DNA of 64,000 nt from Harryflintia acetispora. GTDB lineage: Bacteria; Bacillota; Clostridia; Oscillospirales; Ruminococcaceae. Location: assembly GCA_004340125.1 (NCBI GenBank), contig SLUK01000001.1, forward strand, positions 124,001 to 188,000, written 5' to 3'. The translations under genes were made by a program, and so were the position numbers. Every line of letters starts with the position of its first letter. The stretch's first letter is position 1. Positions 1 to 8,400 of this stretch are shown here, piece by piece. The notes under the pieces were generated by a model. It saw nothing but the letters and a program-made list of their open reading frames with translations, was not told where the DNA came from and did not search any database.

Positions 1-83
1 GTCTATCCTATGACGCATGGGAAAGGCTGTTGCCTTGTCCGCAAGGCGGGCCGGCAGCCGGTATTTTATTGCAGTGCATGCAA

Positions 84-131
84 AAAAACGAAAAAGCAGC
101 GCCGCCCTCCCGGTTTTTGAGAGGGCGGCGC
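84..131 (-). terminator. Rho-independent terminator of the diguanylate cyclase gene
   Basis: A perfect 10-bp GC-rich stem (100-109 pairing with 121-130) is followed, reading leftward, by a T-rich run. It lies about 105 bases past the stop of the leftward GGDEF gene. The rest of 1-236 holds only small imperfect inverted repeats and no convincing gene. Confidence 0.75.
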
Positions 132-236
132 AATTTCGCCTGATCAAAATTTTTTAGCGGCAAGCCGCCGCAAACACACATACAGCCGGTTCCGGGGCCG
201 TCCATGGGCAGCCCGGGCCGGTATGGATTCTCCCGG

Positions 237-1394
237 TCAGAGGGGCATTCCGGATGCGCGGTGGAAAACCCGCTTGTCCCGATACATCTCACTGTCCGCC
301 CGGCAGTAGGTCGCATAGATCGTCTCGCCCTGCGTTTCATCGTGCAGCGCGCAGCCCATCGCCGCCGACAGCTCGCTCACACAGTCCTTCCGGGAACGCT
401 CGAATTCCTGGCGCACCCGTTCCATAAAGAAGTCCAGCCGCTCGCGGGTGGCGTCCTTGATCAGAACCACGAATTCGTCCCCGCCGATCCGGTAGAGCAC
501 CTCCCCGCCCTGTGCGGCGCGCCGCAGAGCGCCGGCCGCCGCCTGGATATAGAGGTCCCCCGCATGGTGGCCCAGCGTGTCGTTGACCGACTTTAGCCCG
601 TTGAGATCCATCACAACCACGCCGTAGCCGCTCCCCTCGCCCCGGGCAATCATGTTTTCGATGTCCACGTCGTAGGCGTTGCGGTTCTTCAGCTGGGTGA
701 GCTGGTCGGTATTGGCCATGTCCTGGAAGGTGGGGTTGGAGACCCGCCGGAAGAACACCAGCGCTAGCCCCGCCGAAACCAAGCAGGCAAACAGCACGAT
801 CAGCGGGGTGGCCAGCCGGAGATTGCGGTAGGTGTTATACTGGTGCTCGGCCTCGAACTCGATCCCCAGCACCCCGACCACCCGCTCCCCGTCATGGATC
901 GGGACGTAGGTGATGAAAATCTTCCCCCAGTCGGTCTTCTTGATATTGTCCGGGAGGACCACCTCGCCGTCCAGCGCGCGCTGCATGTCCCCCTTGATCT
1001 CCGGCTCGATCGGGTCGCCGGCAAAGCGGAAATCCTCCGCATCCGAGGGCAGCCCGTCCACCACATAGATGAACTCGCCCGCCTCGTTCTGCTTGGCGGT
1101 ATAGAGGTAACGCACCCCGGTGGTCGCCCGCAGGTCGGCCAACAGCTGCTTGGTCTGCTGGTAGGAGGGCTTCTGCTGGTCCTCTCGCGTGTTGATCTCG
1201 GTGAAGGTGGACTTGTCCAGCGTCTGGTCCAGATAGCCGTAGATCGACTCCACCCGCTCGTTCAGGGTGCCGATCATATCGTCGTAGGCGAAGCGGTAAT
1301 AAAAAAAGGAAATGAGCATGCTGGAAACCAGCACGATCGCCGCCGTGAAGAAGGTGACCTGCAAATCCACCCGCCGCAGACGCAGACGTTTCAT
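237..1394 (-). CDS. Membrane-bound diguanylate cyclase (GGDEF) with an extracytoplasmic sensor domain
   Basis: This protein probably makes cyclic di-GMP from two GTP in response to an external signal. The predicted product is 385 residues. One membrane segment lies near residues 13-35 and a second near 195-215; between them is a roughly 160-residue extracytoplasmic region of the Cache/PAS-like sensor type. The C-terminal half is a GGDEF domain with an intact IGGDEFVVL active loop near residue 304. No RxxD inhibitory site is visible five residues before it, so product inhibition may be absent. The ATG at 1394 is chosen because a GGGAGG sits 8 bases upstream; a GTG three codons earlier is possible. 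No phosphodiesterase or c-di-GMP riboswitch is seen nearby. The signal sensed is unknown. Confidence 0.9.
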   Translation of the reverse strand: MKRLRLRRVDLQVTFFTAAIVLVSSMLISFFYYRFAYDDMIGTLNERVESIYGYLDQTLDKSTFTEINTREDQQKPSYQQTKQLLADLRATTGVRYLYTAKQNEAGEFIYVVDGLPSDAEDFRFAGDPIEPEIKGDMQRALDGEVVLPDNIKKTDWGKIFITYVPIHDGERVVGVLGIEFEAEHQYNTYRNLRLATPLIVLFACLVSAGLALVFFRRVSNPTFQDMANTDQLTQLKNRNAYDVDIENMIARGEGSGYGVVVMDLNGLKSVNDTLGHHAGDLYIQAAAGALRRAAQGGEVLYRIGGDEFVVLIKDATRERLDFFMERVRQEFERSRKDCVSELSAAMGCALHDETQGETIYATYCRADSEMYRDKRVFHRASGMPL

Positions 1395-1553
1395 CCCGCT
1401 CACCTCCCTGCTCTGCTTTCTGTCATTATACTACAGGGCGAAATAAAAAGCTATCGTCTTCCCGCCTGATTTTTGCCGGCCGGACTCCCCGCCTTGTGCG
1501 CGCCGGCGGGATATGGTACACTCAAGCCAAAAAGCAGGAAAGAAGAGAGAAGT

Positions 1554-2054
1554 ATGGATATATCCTTTCCGACGCCGGAGGGCCGGTTCAATTACCGGGT
1601 CTGCGCGGTCATCCCGCAGGACGGGCGGCTGCTGGTGATGAAGGACGAAACCAGTCCCTATTCCTACCTCCCGGGCGGGCGGGTCGCCCTGCACGAACAG
1701 GCGCAGGTCGCCCTGCTGCGGGAGCTGCGCGAGGAGCTTATGGTCACTGCGCATATCGTCCGCCCGCTTTGGATCAACGAGGCCTTCTTCACCGAGGAGG
1801 TCAGCGGCGAGCGCTACCATGAGCTGTGCCTGTACTTCCTGGTGGACGTTTCCGGCACCGGGCTGCTCGACCGGGGGGAGCGCTTCGTCACGACCGAGGG
1901 GGGCGCGCACCGGTTCGCCTTTTCCTGGCTGCCGTTCCAGCAGCTGAGGGATTGCTGCCTCTACCCCGAATTCATCAAGGAGGAAATCTTTCATCTGCCC
2001 GGCACTCTCACGCTGAACATCGAGGACCGGCGTCCCCAGCACCCGGGCCGCTAA
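1554..2054 (+). CDS. Nudix hydrolase
   Basis: This is a 166-residue Nudix-family pyrophosphohydrolase of unknown substrate. The Nudix box is readable around residues 40-62: a Gly, five residues, Glu, seven residues, then RELREEL. The usual Gly near the end of the box is Met. The ATG follows an AGGAAAGAAGAGAG purine-rich site. Its stop overlaps the end of the convergent ogt gene by four bases. The substrate (nucleotide, sugar nucleotide or ADP-ribose type) cannot be told from sequence. Confidence 0.85.
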   Translation: MDISFPTPEGRFNYRVCAVIPQDGRLLVMKDETSPYSYLPGGRVALHEQAQVALLRELREELMVTAHIVRPLWINEAFFTEEVSGERYHELCLYFLVDVSGTGLLDRGERFVTTEGGAHRFAFSWLPFQQLRDCCLYPEFIKEEIFHLPGTLTLNIEDRRPQHPGR

Positions 2055-2530
2055 ACCGTCAGCCGCTGCGGCAGCGCCCCCTCCAATATTAAGAGCCGCT
2101 CCTTGATCCCCAGGCCGCCGGCATAGCCGGTCAGGCTCCCGTCCTTCCCGATCACCCGGTGGCAGGGGATAATGATCCCGATGGGGTTGCGGTGGTTGGC
2201 CATCCCGACCGCCCGCGAGGCGCCCGGCTTGCCCAGGCGCGCGGCGATCCCGCCATAGGTGCAGGTCTCGCCGTAGGGGATCTTTAAAAGCTGTGCCCAG
2301 ACCGCCTGCTCGAAGGGGGTGCCCTCCGGCGCGAGCGGCAGCTCGAAGCGGCGGCGCTCCCCCGCCAGGTACTCGGTGAGCTGGCCGTGCGCCTTTTGCA
2401 GCAGGGGCGTTTCCTCCCGCGCGGCACCCTGCGGCAGGCCGCCGCCGAATGAGAGGCGGGTGAGCGCCTCCCCATTTTCGGCCAGGGTGAGTTCGCCAAG
2501 TTCCGTCTGATAAGTCCAAGCCTTTTGCAT
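2051..2530 (-). CDS. ogt: Methylated-DNA--protein-cysteine methyltransferase
   Basis: This suicide repair protein transfers alkyl groups from O6-alkylguanine in DNA to its own cysteine. The 159-residue product carries the diagnostic IIIPCHRVIG active-site motif near residue 125, followed by a GYAGGLGIKERLL segment typical of the C-terminal helix-turn-helix half. The N-terminal ribonuclease-H-like domain is short but complete. The start at 2530 has AAAGGAGG ten bases upstream; an in-frame ATG 45 bases further up lacks a site. No Ada-type regulatory domain is fused. Confidence 0.93.
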   Translation of the reverse strand: MQKAWTYQTELGELTLAENGEALTRLSFGGGLPQGAAREETPLLQKAHGQLTEYLAGERRRFELPLAPEGTPFEQAVWAQLLKIPYGETCTYGGIAARLGKPGASRAVGMANHRNPIGIIIPCHRVIGKDGSLTGYAGGLGIKERLLILEGALPQRLTV

Positions 2531-2835
2531 GACTGCCGCCTCCTTTTTCTTTATCCTATCATAAAACAGCGGCAAAAGCGATGGTTTTCGCTGGCAACGC
2601 GCAAGATTATGCGGTATGATGGTACAAGGAATTTCCTCTGTCCCCCGCGATTCAACCGGTGGTTGATGGAATTCTCAACCGATGGTTTCAAAAATCGGCG
2701 CCGATACAACCTTTGATCCATTCCCCGGGCGGATTGTTTGCGTTAAACTAAGGACAACAGGAAGCGCAACTTGTTGGAACATGAGAAACCTACCGCGCCG
2801 TTTGGCGCCAATTAGATTTGGAGGAGACATTGACC

Positions 2836-3330
2836 ATGGAATATACCATTGGAAAGAAGATCGCACAATACCGCAAGGACAAGGGCCTGACCCAGGACGA
2901 GCTGGCCGAGCTGCTGGGCGTTTCGGCCCAGGCGGTCTCCAAGTGGGAGAACGACCTCTCCTGTCCGGACATCCTGCTGCTGCCCAAGCTCGCCGAGCTG
3001 TTCGACACCACGGTGGACGACCTGCTGCACACCGCGCCCAAGCCCGAGACCAGCCTGCAGCCCGCCGAGGGGCGCAAAAACCTGGACGACATGCTCTTCA
3101 AGGTGGTGGTGAACACCGTCGCCGGGGACCATGTGCGGGTCAACCTGCCCCTGCCGCTGATCAAGATCGCGCTGGAGATGGGCACCCAGATTCCGCAGTT
3201 CGCGGGCAGCGAGGCGCTGCGCTCGCTGGACATCGGACAGCTGCTCCTGATGGTCGAAAAAGGGGTCATCGGCAAACTGGTCGAGGTGGAGGCCGCCAAC
3301 GGGGACCTGGTCGAGATCGTGGTGGAGTAG
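2836..3330 (+). CDS. XRE-family regulator with a C-terminal SHOCT-like domain
   Basis: The 164-residue product begins with a Cro/C1-type helix-turn-helix (about residues 5-60; typical LTQDELAELLG and SAQAVSKWEN segments). It ends with a domain of the SHOCT-like DUF2089 C-terminal type, seen as an LPLPLIKIALEMG motif and a closing LVEVEAANGDLVEIVVE stretch. Proteins of this type are thought to act as transcription regulators. The ATG is preceded by GGAGGAG. The next gene encodes a free-standing copy of the same C-terminal domain, and the intergenic DNA is itself duplicated. The upstream 260 bases hold a 13-bp direct repeat (2652-2664, 2675-2687) and a 12-bp palindrome (2694-2705) that could be operator elements. 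Confidence 0.85.
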   Translation: MEYTIGKKIAQYRKDKGLTQDELAELLGVSAQAVSKWENDLSCPDILLLPKLAELFDTTVDDLLHTAPKPETSLQPAEGRKNLDDMLFKVVVNTVAGDHVRVNLPLPLIKIALEMGTQIPQFAGSEALRSLDIGQLLLMVEKGVIGKLVEVEAANGDLVEIVVE

Positions 3331-3500
3331 TTTCGCTCCTTTGCCGCCATCGGCGGCAATTTCGCAAGGCGAAACCGGAACGAAACGTCCAGAGAGGAAA
3401 GTTTGAAAGCAAGCTTTCAAACAGGGAGTTTCACTCCTTTGCCGCCAACGGCGGCAATTTCGCAAAGCGAAACCGGAACGAAACGTCCAGAGAGGAAAGT
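3329..3500 (+). repeat. Tandem 74-bp direct duplication with internal hairpins
   Basis: Copies at 3329-3402 and 3427-3500 match at 71 of 74 positions. Each contains a TTGCCGCC/GGCGGCAA hairpin, a TTTCGC/GCGAAA hairpin and a purine-rich AGAGAGGAAAG that serves as ribosome binding site for the gene at 3507. The 24 bases between the copies contain a second inverted repeat (TTGAAAGC/GCTTTCAA). Confidence 0.9.
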
Positions 3501-3506
3501 GTCATT

Positions 3507-3764
3507 ATGAAAATTCTGATCCGCCATAAGGGCGCCCCGCCCATCCACCTGCGCTTTCCCACCCGGATGCTCGTCAACCGGCCCTTGGCGAGGCTGCTGA
3601 TCCAGCAGATCGAGCGGGAAACCAAAACCAATCTCGGCGCCATCGGCGCCCAGGACCTGGACCGGCTGATCGGCGAAATCCTGCGGCTCAAGAAAAAATA
3701 TCCCCACCTCGATCTGGTGGACGTGACCAGCCGGGATGGGGACATTGTTCAGATCAGCTTATGA
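3507..3764 (+). CDS. Stand-alone SHOCT-like domain protein
   Basis: This 85-residue protein aligns by eye with the last ~80 residues of the preceding regulator: an opening beta-strand, a Pro-x-x-(Leu/Met)-(Ile/Val) segment, an acidic-aliphatic helix, and a closing DLVDVTSRDGDIVQISL that parallels LVEVEAANGDLVEIVVE. It is therefore probably a duplicated and truncated paralogue without a DNA-binding domain. It may form mixed oligomers with its neighbour. Start is ATG after AGAGAGGAAAG. Its 3' end overlaps the convergent gene by six bases. Confidence 0.7.
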   Translation: MKILIRHKGAPPIHLRFPTRMLVNRPLARLLIQQIERETKTNLGAIGAQDLDRLIGEILRLKKKYPHLDLVDVTSRDGDIVQISL

Positions 3765-4055
3765 AGCCCTGCAGCGCCGCAGCGTCTGCTCGAGCAGGAT
3801 CCCCAGATAGGCGCTGAGCGAAGGCCCGTCGGTGATCAGGGTGACGCGGGGCGCGCCGCCCTGGCGCTCGATGAGCAGCGCCTGCAAAATGACCAGGCGG
3901 TGATGGCTATCCGGCTGCAGGCGCAGCACGAGTTCCTCGCCGTCGATCTGCATGGTAACGGTAAAGCTGGCGCTGAGCGGTTCGAGCTGCGCGCGCTCCA
4001 GCAAGGCCTTGCACAGCGGCTCATATAAATTTTTCCTGATTCCACGGATGACCAC
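3759..4055 (-). CDS. Small hypothetical protein
   Basis: The predicted product is 98 residues with no family that I recognise. It is mixed alpha/beta in appearance, with no signal peptide or membrane segment. The GTG start follows GGGAG at a good distance. It may be a divergent member of the SHOCT-like group next door, but that is only a guess from size and position. It overlaps the end of the convergent gene by six bases. Confidence 0.55.
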   Translation of the reverse strand: MVIRGIRKNLYEPLCKALLERAQLEPLSASFTVTMQIDGEELVLRLQPDSHHRLVILQALLIERQGGAPRVTLITDGPSLSAYLGILLEQTLRRCRAS

Positions 4056-4119
4056 AACAAATACTCCCTTTCATTCTGTCACCCGGCACGGCACAAGCGG
4101 TTTTGCAGCGCATGCACGC

Positions 4120-4148
4120 TTGTTTTAGGTGGGCAAGCGTGGTATAAT
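4120..4148 (+). promoter_or_regulatory. Consensus sigma-A promoter with no downstream gene on its strand
   Basis: TTGTTT (4120-4125), a 17-base spacer and TATAAT (4143-4148) form a strong promoter. The only gene immediately to the right is on the opposite strand. A terminator follows about 40 bases after the expected start site. Confidence 0.7.
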
Positions 4149-4154
4149 ATTTAC

Positions 4155-4240
4155 GCTGTATCTGCCTTTGGGCGGTGCCGGTTTGTGTGTAGGAAGCGGT
4201 GTTGTCTTTGTGGGAGAGCGCCGCTTCCTTCATTTTTTAT
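4155..4240 (+). ncRNA. Candidate small RNA of about 85 nt
   Basis: A strong promoter ends at 4148, and an intrinsic terminator (AGGAAGCGG at 4191-4199 pairing with CCGCTTCCT at 4221-4229, then TCATTTTTTAT) ends at about 4240. Between them is no credible open reading frame. The 3' end runs antisense to the last codons of the leftward ribbon-helix-helix gene. Transcription is inferred, not shown. Confidence 0.45.
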
Positions 4241-4418
4241 CCGACTTGTCCAACTTTGCATATACTTCGTATATGCCCTCTCGAACAATGTCAGACTTCG
4301 ACTTTCCAGTCACCTTGCAGCAATACTCTAGAATCTCCTTGTCCTCTTTTGTTAGACGGATTTCCGTTCTTTCTTGCTTTGGGTTAGCACTGGGAGGTCG
4401 TCCTATTCTCGGGCTCAA
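4230..4418 (-). CDS. Ribbon-helix-helix (Arc/CopG-type) DNA-binding protein
   Basis: The 62-residue product has the layout of a ribbon-helix-helix repressor: a basic N-terminus, an ERTEIRLTKED beta-strand, then two helices (KEILEYCCKVTG and KSDIVREGIYEVYAKL). The start is read as TTG, because GAGGTG lies just upstream and the nearby in-frame GTG-ATG pair runs into a stop. A 28-bp palindromic site lies 20 bases upstream and is a likely autoregulatory operator. No toxin gene follows, so this is not an obvious toxin-antitoxin pair. Confidence 0.75.
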   Translation of the reverse strand: MSPRIGRPPSANPKQERTEIRLTKEDKEILEYCCKVTGKSKSDIVREGIYEVYAKLDKSDKK

Positions 4419-4437
4419 GTCATCACCTCACTTATTG

Positions 4438-4465
4438 CCGTACATTTACAACAGTTTATGTACGG
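4438..4465. promoter_or_regulatory. Palindromic operator upstream of the ribbon-helix-helix gene
   Basis: Perfect 8-bp arms CCGTACAT (4438-4445) and ATGTACGG (4458-4465) flank 12 AT-rich bases. A TTGACT hexamer sits just upstream in the leftward sense. Binding by the adjacent protein is an inference from position and the usual autoregulation of this family. Confidence 0.55.
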
Positions 4466-4507
4466 ATAAAAGTCAATACCTATTTTTTATATCTTAATAA
4501 AACTTTC

Positions 4508-4531
4508 GGCGCGGGCAAAGCAAATCGCGCC
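4508..4531 (-). terminator. Possible terminator downstream of tRNA-Leu
   Basis: GGCGCG and CGCGCC arms (4508-4513, 4526-4531) form a short stem followed leftward by a broken T run. It is placed correctly for the tRNA transcript but is weak. Confidence 0.35.
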
Positions 4532-4576
4532 CCCCATTTTCGTGAGGAGCGCGAATCGGGTGCGGCGGCCCGCCGC

Positions 4577-4663
4577 TGGTGCCGGTAGTCGGGGTCGAAC
4601 CGACACGGTATCGCTACCGCGGGATTTTGAGTCCCGTGCGTCTGCCAATTCCGCCATACCGGC
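4577..4663 (-). tRNA. tRNA-Leu(CAA)
   Basis: The 87-nt gene folds as a class II tRNA: a GCCGGTA/TACCGGC acceptor stem, a D arm, an anticodon stem with loop CTCAAAA (anticodon CAA at 4627-4629), a long variable arm and a GGTTCGACC T loop. The 3' CCA is encoded at 4577-4579. It reads UUG codons. A consensus promoter lies directly upstream. Confidence 0.97.
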
Positions 4664-4675
4664 TGATACCTTTCT

Positions 4676-4704
4676 ATTATACAAAAAAAATCCGGACAGC
4701 GCAA
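4676..4704 (-). promoter_or_regulatory. Promoter of tRNA-Leu
   Basis: Leftward TTGCGC (4699-4704), 17 bases, TATAAT (4676-4681), ending 12 bases before the mature tRNA 5' end. Confidence 0.8.
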
Positions 4705-4729
4705 GCCCCTTGTGCCGAATGCGGGGGCA

Positions 4730-4758
4730 TTGCCATTTTCCCCGCAACAGAGTAAAAT
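4730..4758 (+). promoter_or_regulatory. Promoter of the GNAT acetyltransferase gene
   Basis: TTGCCA (4730-4735), 17 bases, TAAAAT (4753-4758), about 30 bases before the start codon. Confidence 0.65.
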
Positions 4759-4788
4759 GGGCGCGGCACCATGGAAAGGAACTTACAA

Positions 4789-5370
4789 ATGGAAAGATTC
4801 CCTGTTTTAAAAACACAGCGCCTGCTGCTGCGCGAATTCCATGAAGACGACGCGCAGGCCCTGTTCGAGATTTTGAGCGACGTGCAGGTCAACCGGTTTT
4901 TGCCGATGTTCCCGCTCGCAAGTCTCCCGCAGGCAAAAGCATACCTAAAAGAGCATTACCTGGGCAACCCGGACGGCTGGCACTACGCCGTCTGCCTGCG
5001 GGAGGAGGGCGCGCCGGTCGGCTACCTGCATGTGAGCGGGCAGGACAGCCACGACCTCGGTTACGGGCTGCATAAGGACTACTGGCACCGCGGGATCATG
5101 ACCGAGGCCTGCCGCGCGGTGGTGGAGATGCTAAAGTGCACGGACCTCCCCTACATCACGGCGACCCACGACGTCAACAATCCCCGCAGCGGCGCCATCA
5201 TGCGAAAGCTCGGCATGACCTACCGCTATTCCTATGTGGAGCAGTGGCAGCCCAAAAACTTCCCCGTGACCTTCCGGATGTACCAGCTCAACCTGGACGG
5301 GCGGGAGGGGCGGGTCTACCGAAAATACTGGGAGCAGTACCCGGAGCACTTCATCGAAGAAAACCTGTAA
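4789..5370 (+). CDS. GNAT-family N-acetyltransferase, RimJ/RimL type
   Basis: The 193-residue protein resembles acetyltransferases that use acetyl-CoA to modify protein N-termini or small amines. It opens with LKTQRLLLREFHEDDA, the usual first strand and helix of the RimJ/RimL group. The acetyl-CoA loop is degenerate but readable as YWHRGIMTEACRAVVE (about residues 95-110), followed by a VNNPRSGAIMRKLGM segment. The ATG at 4789 is preferred over one six codons earlier because AAAGGAAC is then at ribosome-site distance. It forms a single-gene unit with its own promoter and terminator. The substrate is unknown. Confidence 0.88.
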   Translation: MERFPVLKTQRLLLREFHEDDAQALFEILSDVQVNRFLPMFPLASLPQAKAYLKEHYLGNPDGWHYAVCLREEGAPVGYLHVSGQDSHDLGYGLHKDYWHRGIMTEACRAVVEMLKCTDLPYITATHDVNNPRSGAIMRKLGMTYRYSYVEQWQPKNFPVTFRMYQLNLDGREGRVYRKYWEQYPEHFIEENL

Positions 5371-5373
5371 AAA

Positions 5374-5406
5374 GCCCGGCGCAGAGATTCTGCGCCGGGC
5401 CTCTTT
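5374..5406. terminator. Bidirectional terminator between the GNAT and RND genes
   Basis: An 11-bp perfect GC-rich stem (5374-5384 with 5390-5400) and a 5-base loop are flanked by a T run on each strand. It serves both convergent genes. Confidence 0.85.
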
Positions 5407-5420
5407 TATCTGTTTGCCCG

Positions 5421-8400
5421 TCAGATCGGCTGGATCTCCGGGAAGTCGTCCGACTGGTTGAGGTCGTCGGGCAGCTCCTGGTGATACTCGATCTTGGGTT
5501 TTTCGGGGTCGAAGTCGTCGTCCCCGCGCAGGTTCGGGTTCTTCTCGTCCCGCTTGGACAGGATCAGGTAGAAGGTCGGGATCAGCACCAGCGTGAGGAT
5601 GGTCGAGGCGCTCAGGCCCCCGATGACCACCATCGCCATGCCGCGCATCATCTCGCCGTTGCTCCCGAGTCCGACCGCCAGCGGCACCATGCCGAGCACG
5701 GTGGTCAGGGTGGTCATCAGGATCGGGCGCAGACGGGAGCGTCCCGCCTTGATCAGGGCGTTGCGCACCTTCATGCCGCCCTCGCGCAGCTGGTTGGTAT
5801 AATCGATGAGCACGATGGCGTTGTTGACCACGATGCCCACGAGCATGATGAAGCCCATCAGGCTGGTCATGCTGATGGTGGTCCGGGTCAGCAGCAATCC
5901 CAGGAAGGCGCCGATCAGCGAGAAGGGCACCGAAATCATAACCATCAGAGAGAAGCGCATCGACTCGAACTGGATCGCCATGACCACGAAGACCAGGAAG
6001 ATCGCCGTGCCGAGCGCCGCGAAGATGGCTGAAAACTCCTCGGCCATCTGCTCGTTCTGGCCGCCCATGTAGTGGTCCACGCCCTCGGGCAGCTGCATGC
6101 CCATGGCCGCGGTGGTCACCTCGTTGTTGATCTTGGCCGCGTTCTTGGTGGTGGTCTGCGCGGTGATCGACACGGTGTACTGGTTGTTGTGCCGGGTGAT
6201 CATCTGCGGGCTGTTGGAATACTCGATGGTGGCGATGTCCAGCAGCGGCACCTGCGCGCCCGAAGGGGCAGTCAGGTTGATCGCCCCAAGGTCCCCGACC
6301 GTCTGGTAGGTGTCCTCGGGGAACTCGACCCAGATGTCATAGTCGTGGTCGCCCATGCGGATGTTGGTGACGTTCTTGCCGCTGATCATGCTGTTTAGGG
6401 TTCCCATGACCTGGACCGGGGTGAGGCCGACCGCGCCGGATTTGACCGGATCGACCACGATCTCGGCCTGCGGGCTGCCGTCCGAGAGGCTGGAGGTGAC
6501 GGTCACAACGCCCGGGTTCTGGTACATCAGCTCCTTGACCTGGCCGGCCGCATCCTGAAGCTTGTCGCGGTCGTTGCCGATCAGGTTGACCACCACCGTG
6601 TCGGTCCCGCCCATGGACATCATGCTGGCGGCCGAGACCTGCACGTCGCAGTTGAGATAGTCCTTGGTTTCTTGGCGCAGCTCGTCGACGATGTCATAGG
6701 TGGACATCTTGCGCTCGTCCTTCAGATAAATCGAGAAGGAGGCCGCGCCTTCGCCGCCGCCGTCCGAACCGGAGACCATATACCGGTCCACGTCGGGGTA
6801 CTGCCCGATGAGGCCCTCGACCCGGCTGATAATCTTGCTGGTCTCCTCGAGCTTGAGGCCGGGACGGGTGGAGATGCTGATACTGATCTGACCGCTGTCG
6901 GTGCTGGGCATGAGCTCCACACCGATAAAGGGCACCAGCATGAAGGAGACCACCAGCAGCACGACCGCCACGAGCACGACCAGCTTCTTGTGCCCGAGGG
7001 ATTTCTTGATGAGGACGGCGTACTTCTGCTCAACCTTGCGTAGCGCGCGGTTGACCAGTGCGTCCTTCTTTTCCACAGGTTTAAACTTTAAGAAGAGCAG
7101 CGGCACCAAAGTCAGCGCCGAAATCAGCGAGGCGGTCAGCGCAAAGACGATGGTGAAACCGACGTCCTTGAAGAGCTGGCCGGACATGCCCTGCATGAGC
7201 GCGATGGGCAGGAAGACCACGACGGTGGTCAGGGTGGAGGCCGTGACCGCGCTGGCCACGATCCCCGCGCCCTCGAGCGCCGCGTCCTTGAAGGTGCGGT
7301 GCTCGTCGCGCTTTTTAAAGCAGCTGTCCAGCACGACGATCGCGTTGTCCACCATCATGCCGACGCCGATGGTGAGCCCTCCCAGGGAGAGCATGTTGAA
7401 GGTCATGCCCGAGAAGGACATGATGATCAGGGTGACCAGCACCGAGGTCGGCATCGAGGTGCCGACGATCAGCGACGCCTTGATGTCGCCCAGGAAGAGG
7501 TAGAGCACCACCATCGAGATCGCGATGGCCAGGATCATCGACTCGATGACCCCCCACAGGGAGTTCCAGATCTCGTCGCTCTGGTTGAAGATGACGTCGA
7601 GCTGGATCGCCTTGTCCTTCTGGTTGATCTGCTCAACCTGGCGGATCACCGCGCCGGTGACCGCGTTGGTGGACGCGCTCGCGCGCTTGGTCAGGCTCAT
7701 GCTCACCGCATCCCGGCCGTTGTAGCGGCTGACGCTGTCCGACTTCTTCTGCGTCTGGCTGACGGTGGCGATGTCCGAAAGGTGGATGATGTCCCCGCTT
7801 TTCAGGGTCAGAGGCAGCTTTGCGAGCGCCTCGGGGCTCGGATAGCTCACCCCGCCGCGCAGGCTCAGCGACAGGCTGCCCTGGTCGGCCGAGCCGACCG
7901 GCAGCGAGAAGTCGGAGCTGGCCACCATGCTGCAAACCGTGGACATATCCAGTCCGTACTGCCGCAGCTTCTGCTCGTCGAGCCGGACCTGCACGTAGCT
8001 CTCCTGCCCGCCGTAGACGTTTACCTCGGCCACGCCGGTGATCTTCTCAAAGTCGGGCACGATGTTGTCGTTCAGGTAGTTGAGCAGGTCGACGTCCCCC
8101 GTCTGCTCGACCGCCAGCTGGATGACCGGCATGGAATCCATGGTCATCTCGATGATGGTCGGGGCGGTGGTCACCTCGTCGGGCAGGCCGTTTTCCGCCA
8201 TGTCCAGCTTCTTCTGCAGGTCGGTGTGGGCCACGTCCATATCGGTGCCGTACTCCATCTCCAGGATCAGCAGGGACATATTCTCCATTGAGCGGGAATC
8301 GACGTTCTTGAGCCCTGACAGGGTGGAGACCGAGCTTTCCAGCTCCTTGGTCACCAGGTCCTGGACCTCCTCCGGGCCCGCGCCGGGGTAGATGGTGGTG

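Noticed and set aside
4230..4418. Toxin-antitoxin system based on the ribbon-helix-helix protein
   Set aside because: No toxin-like gene is adjacent on either strand; the neighbours are a hypothetical gene and a tRNA.
4129..4497. Rightward open frame across the candidate small RNA
   Set aside because: It begins upstream of the promoter's -10, lacks a ribosome site and runs through the terminator.
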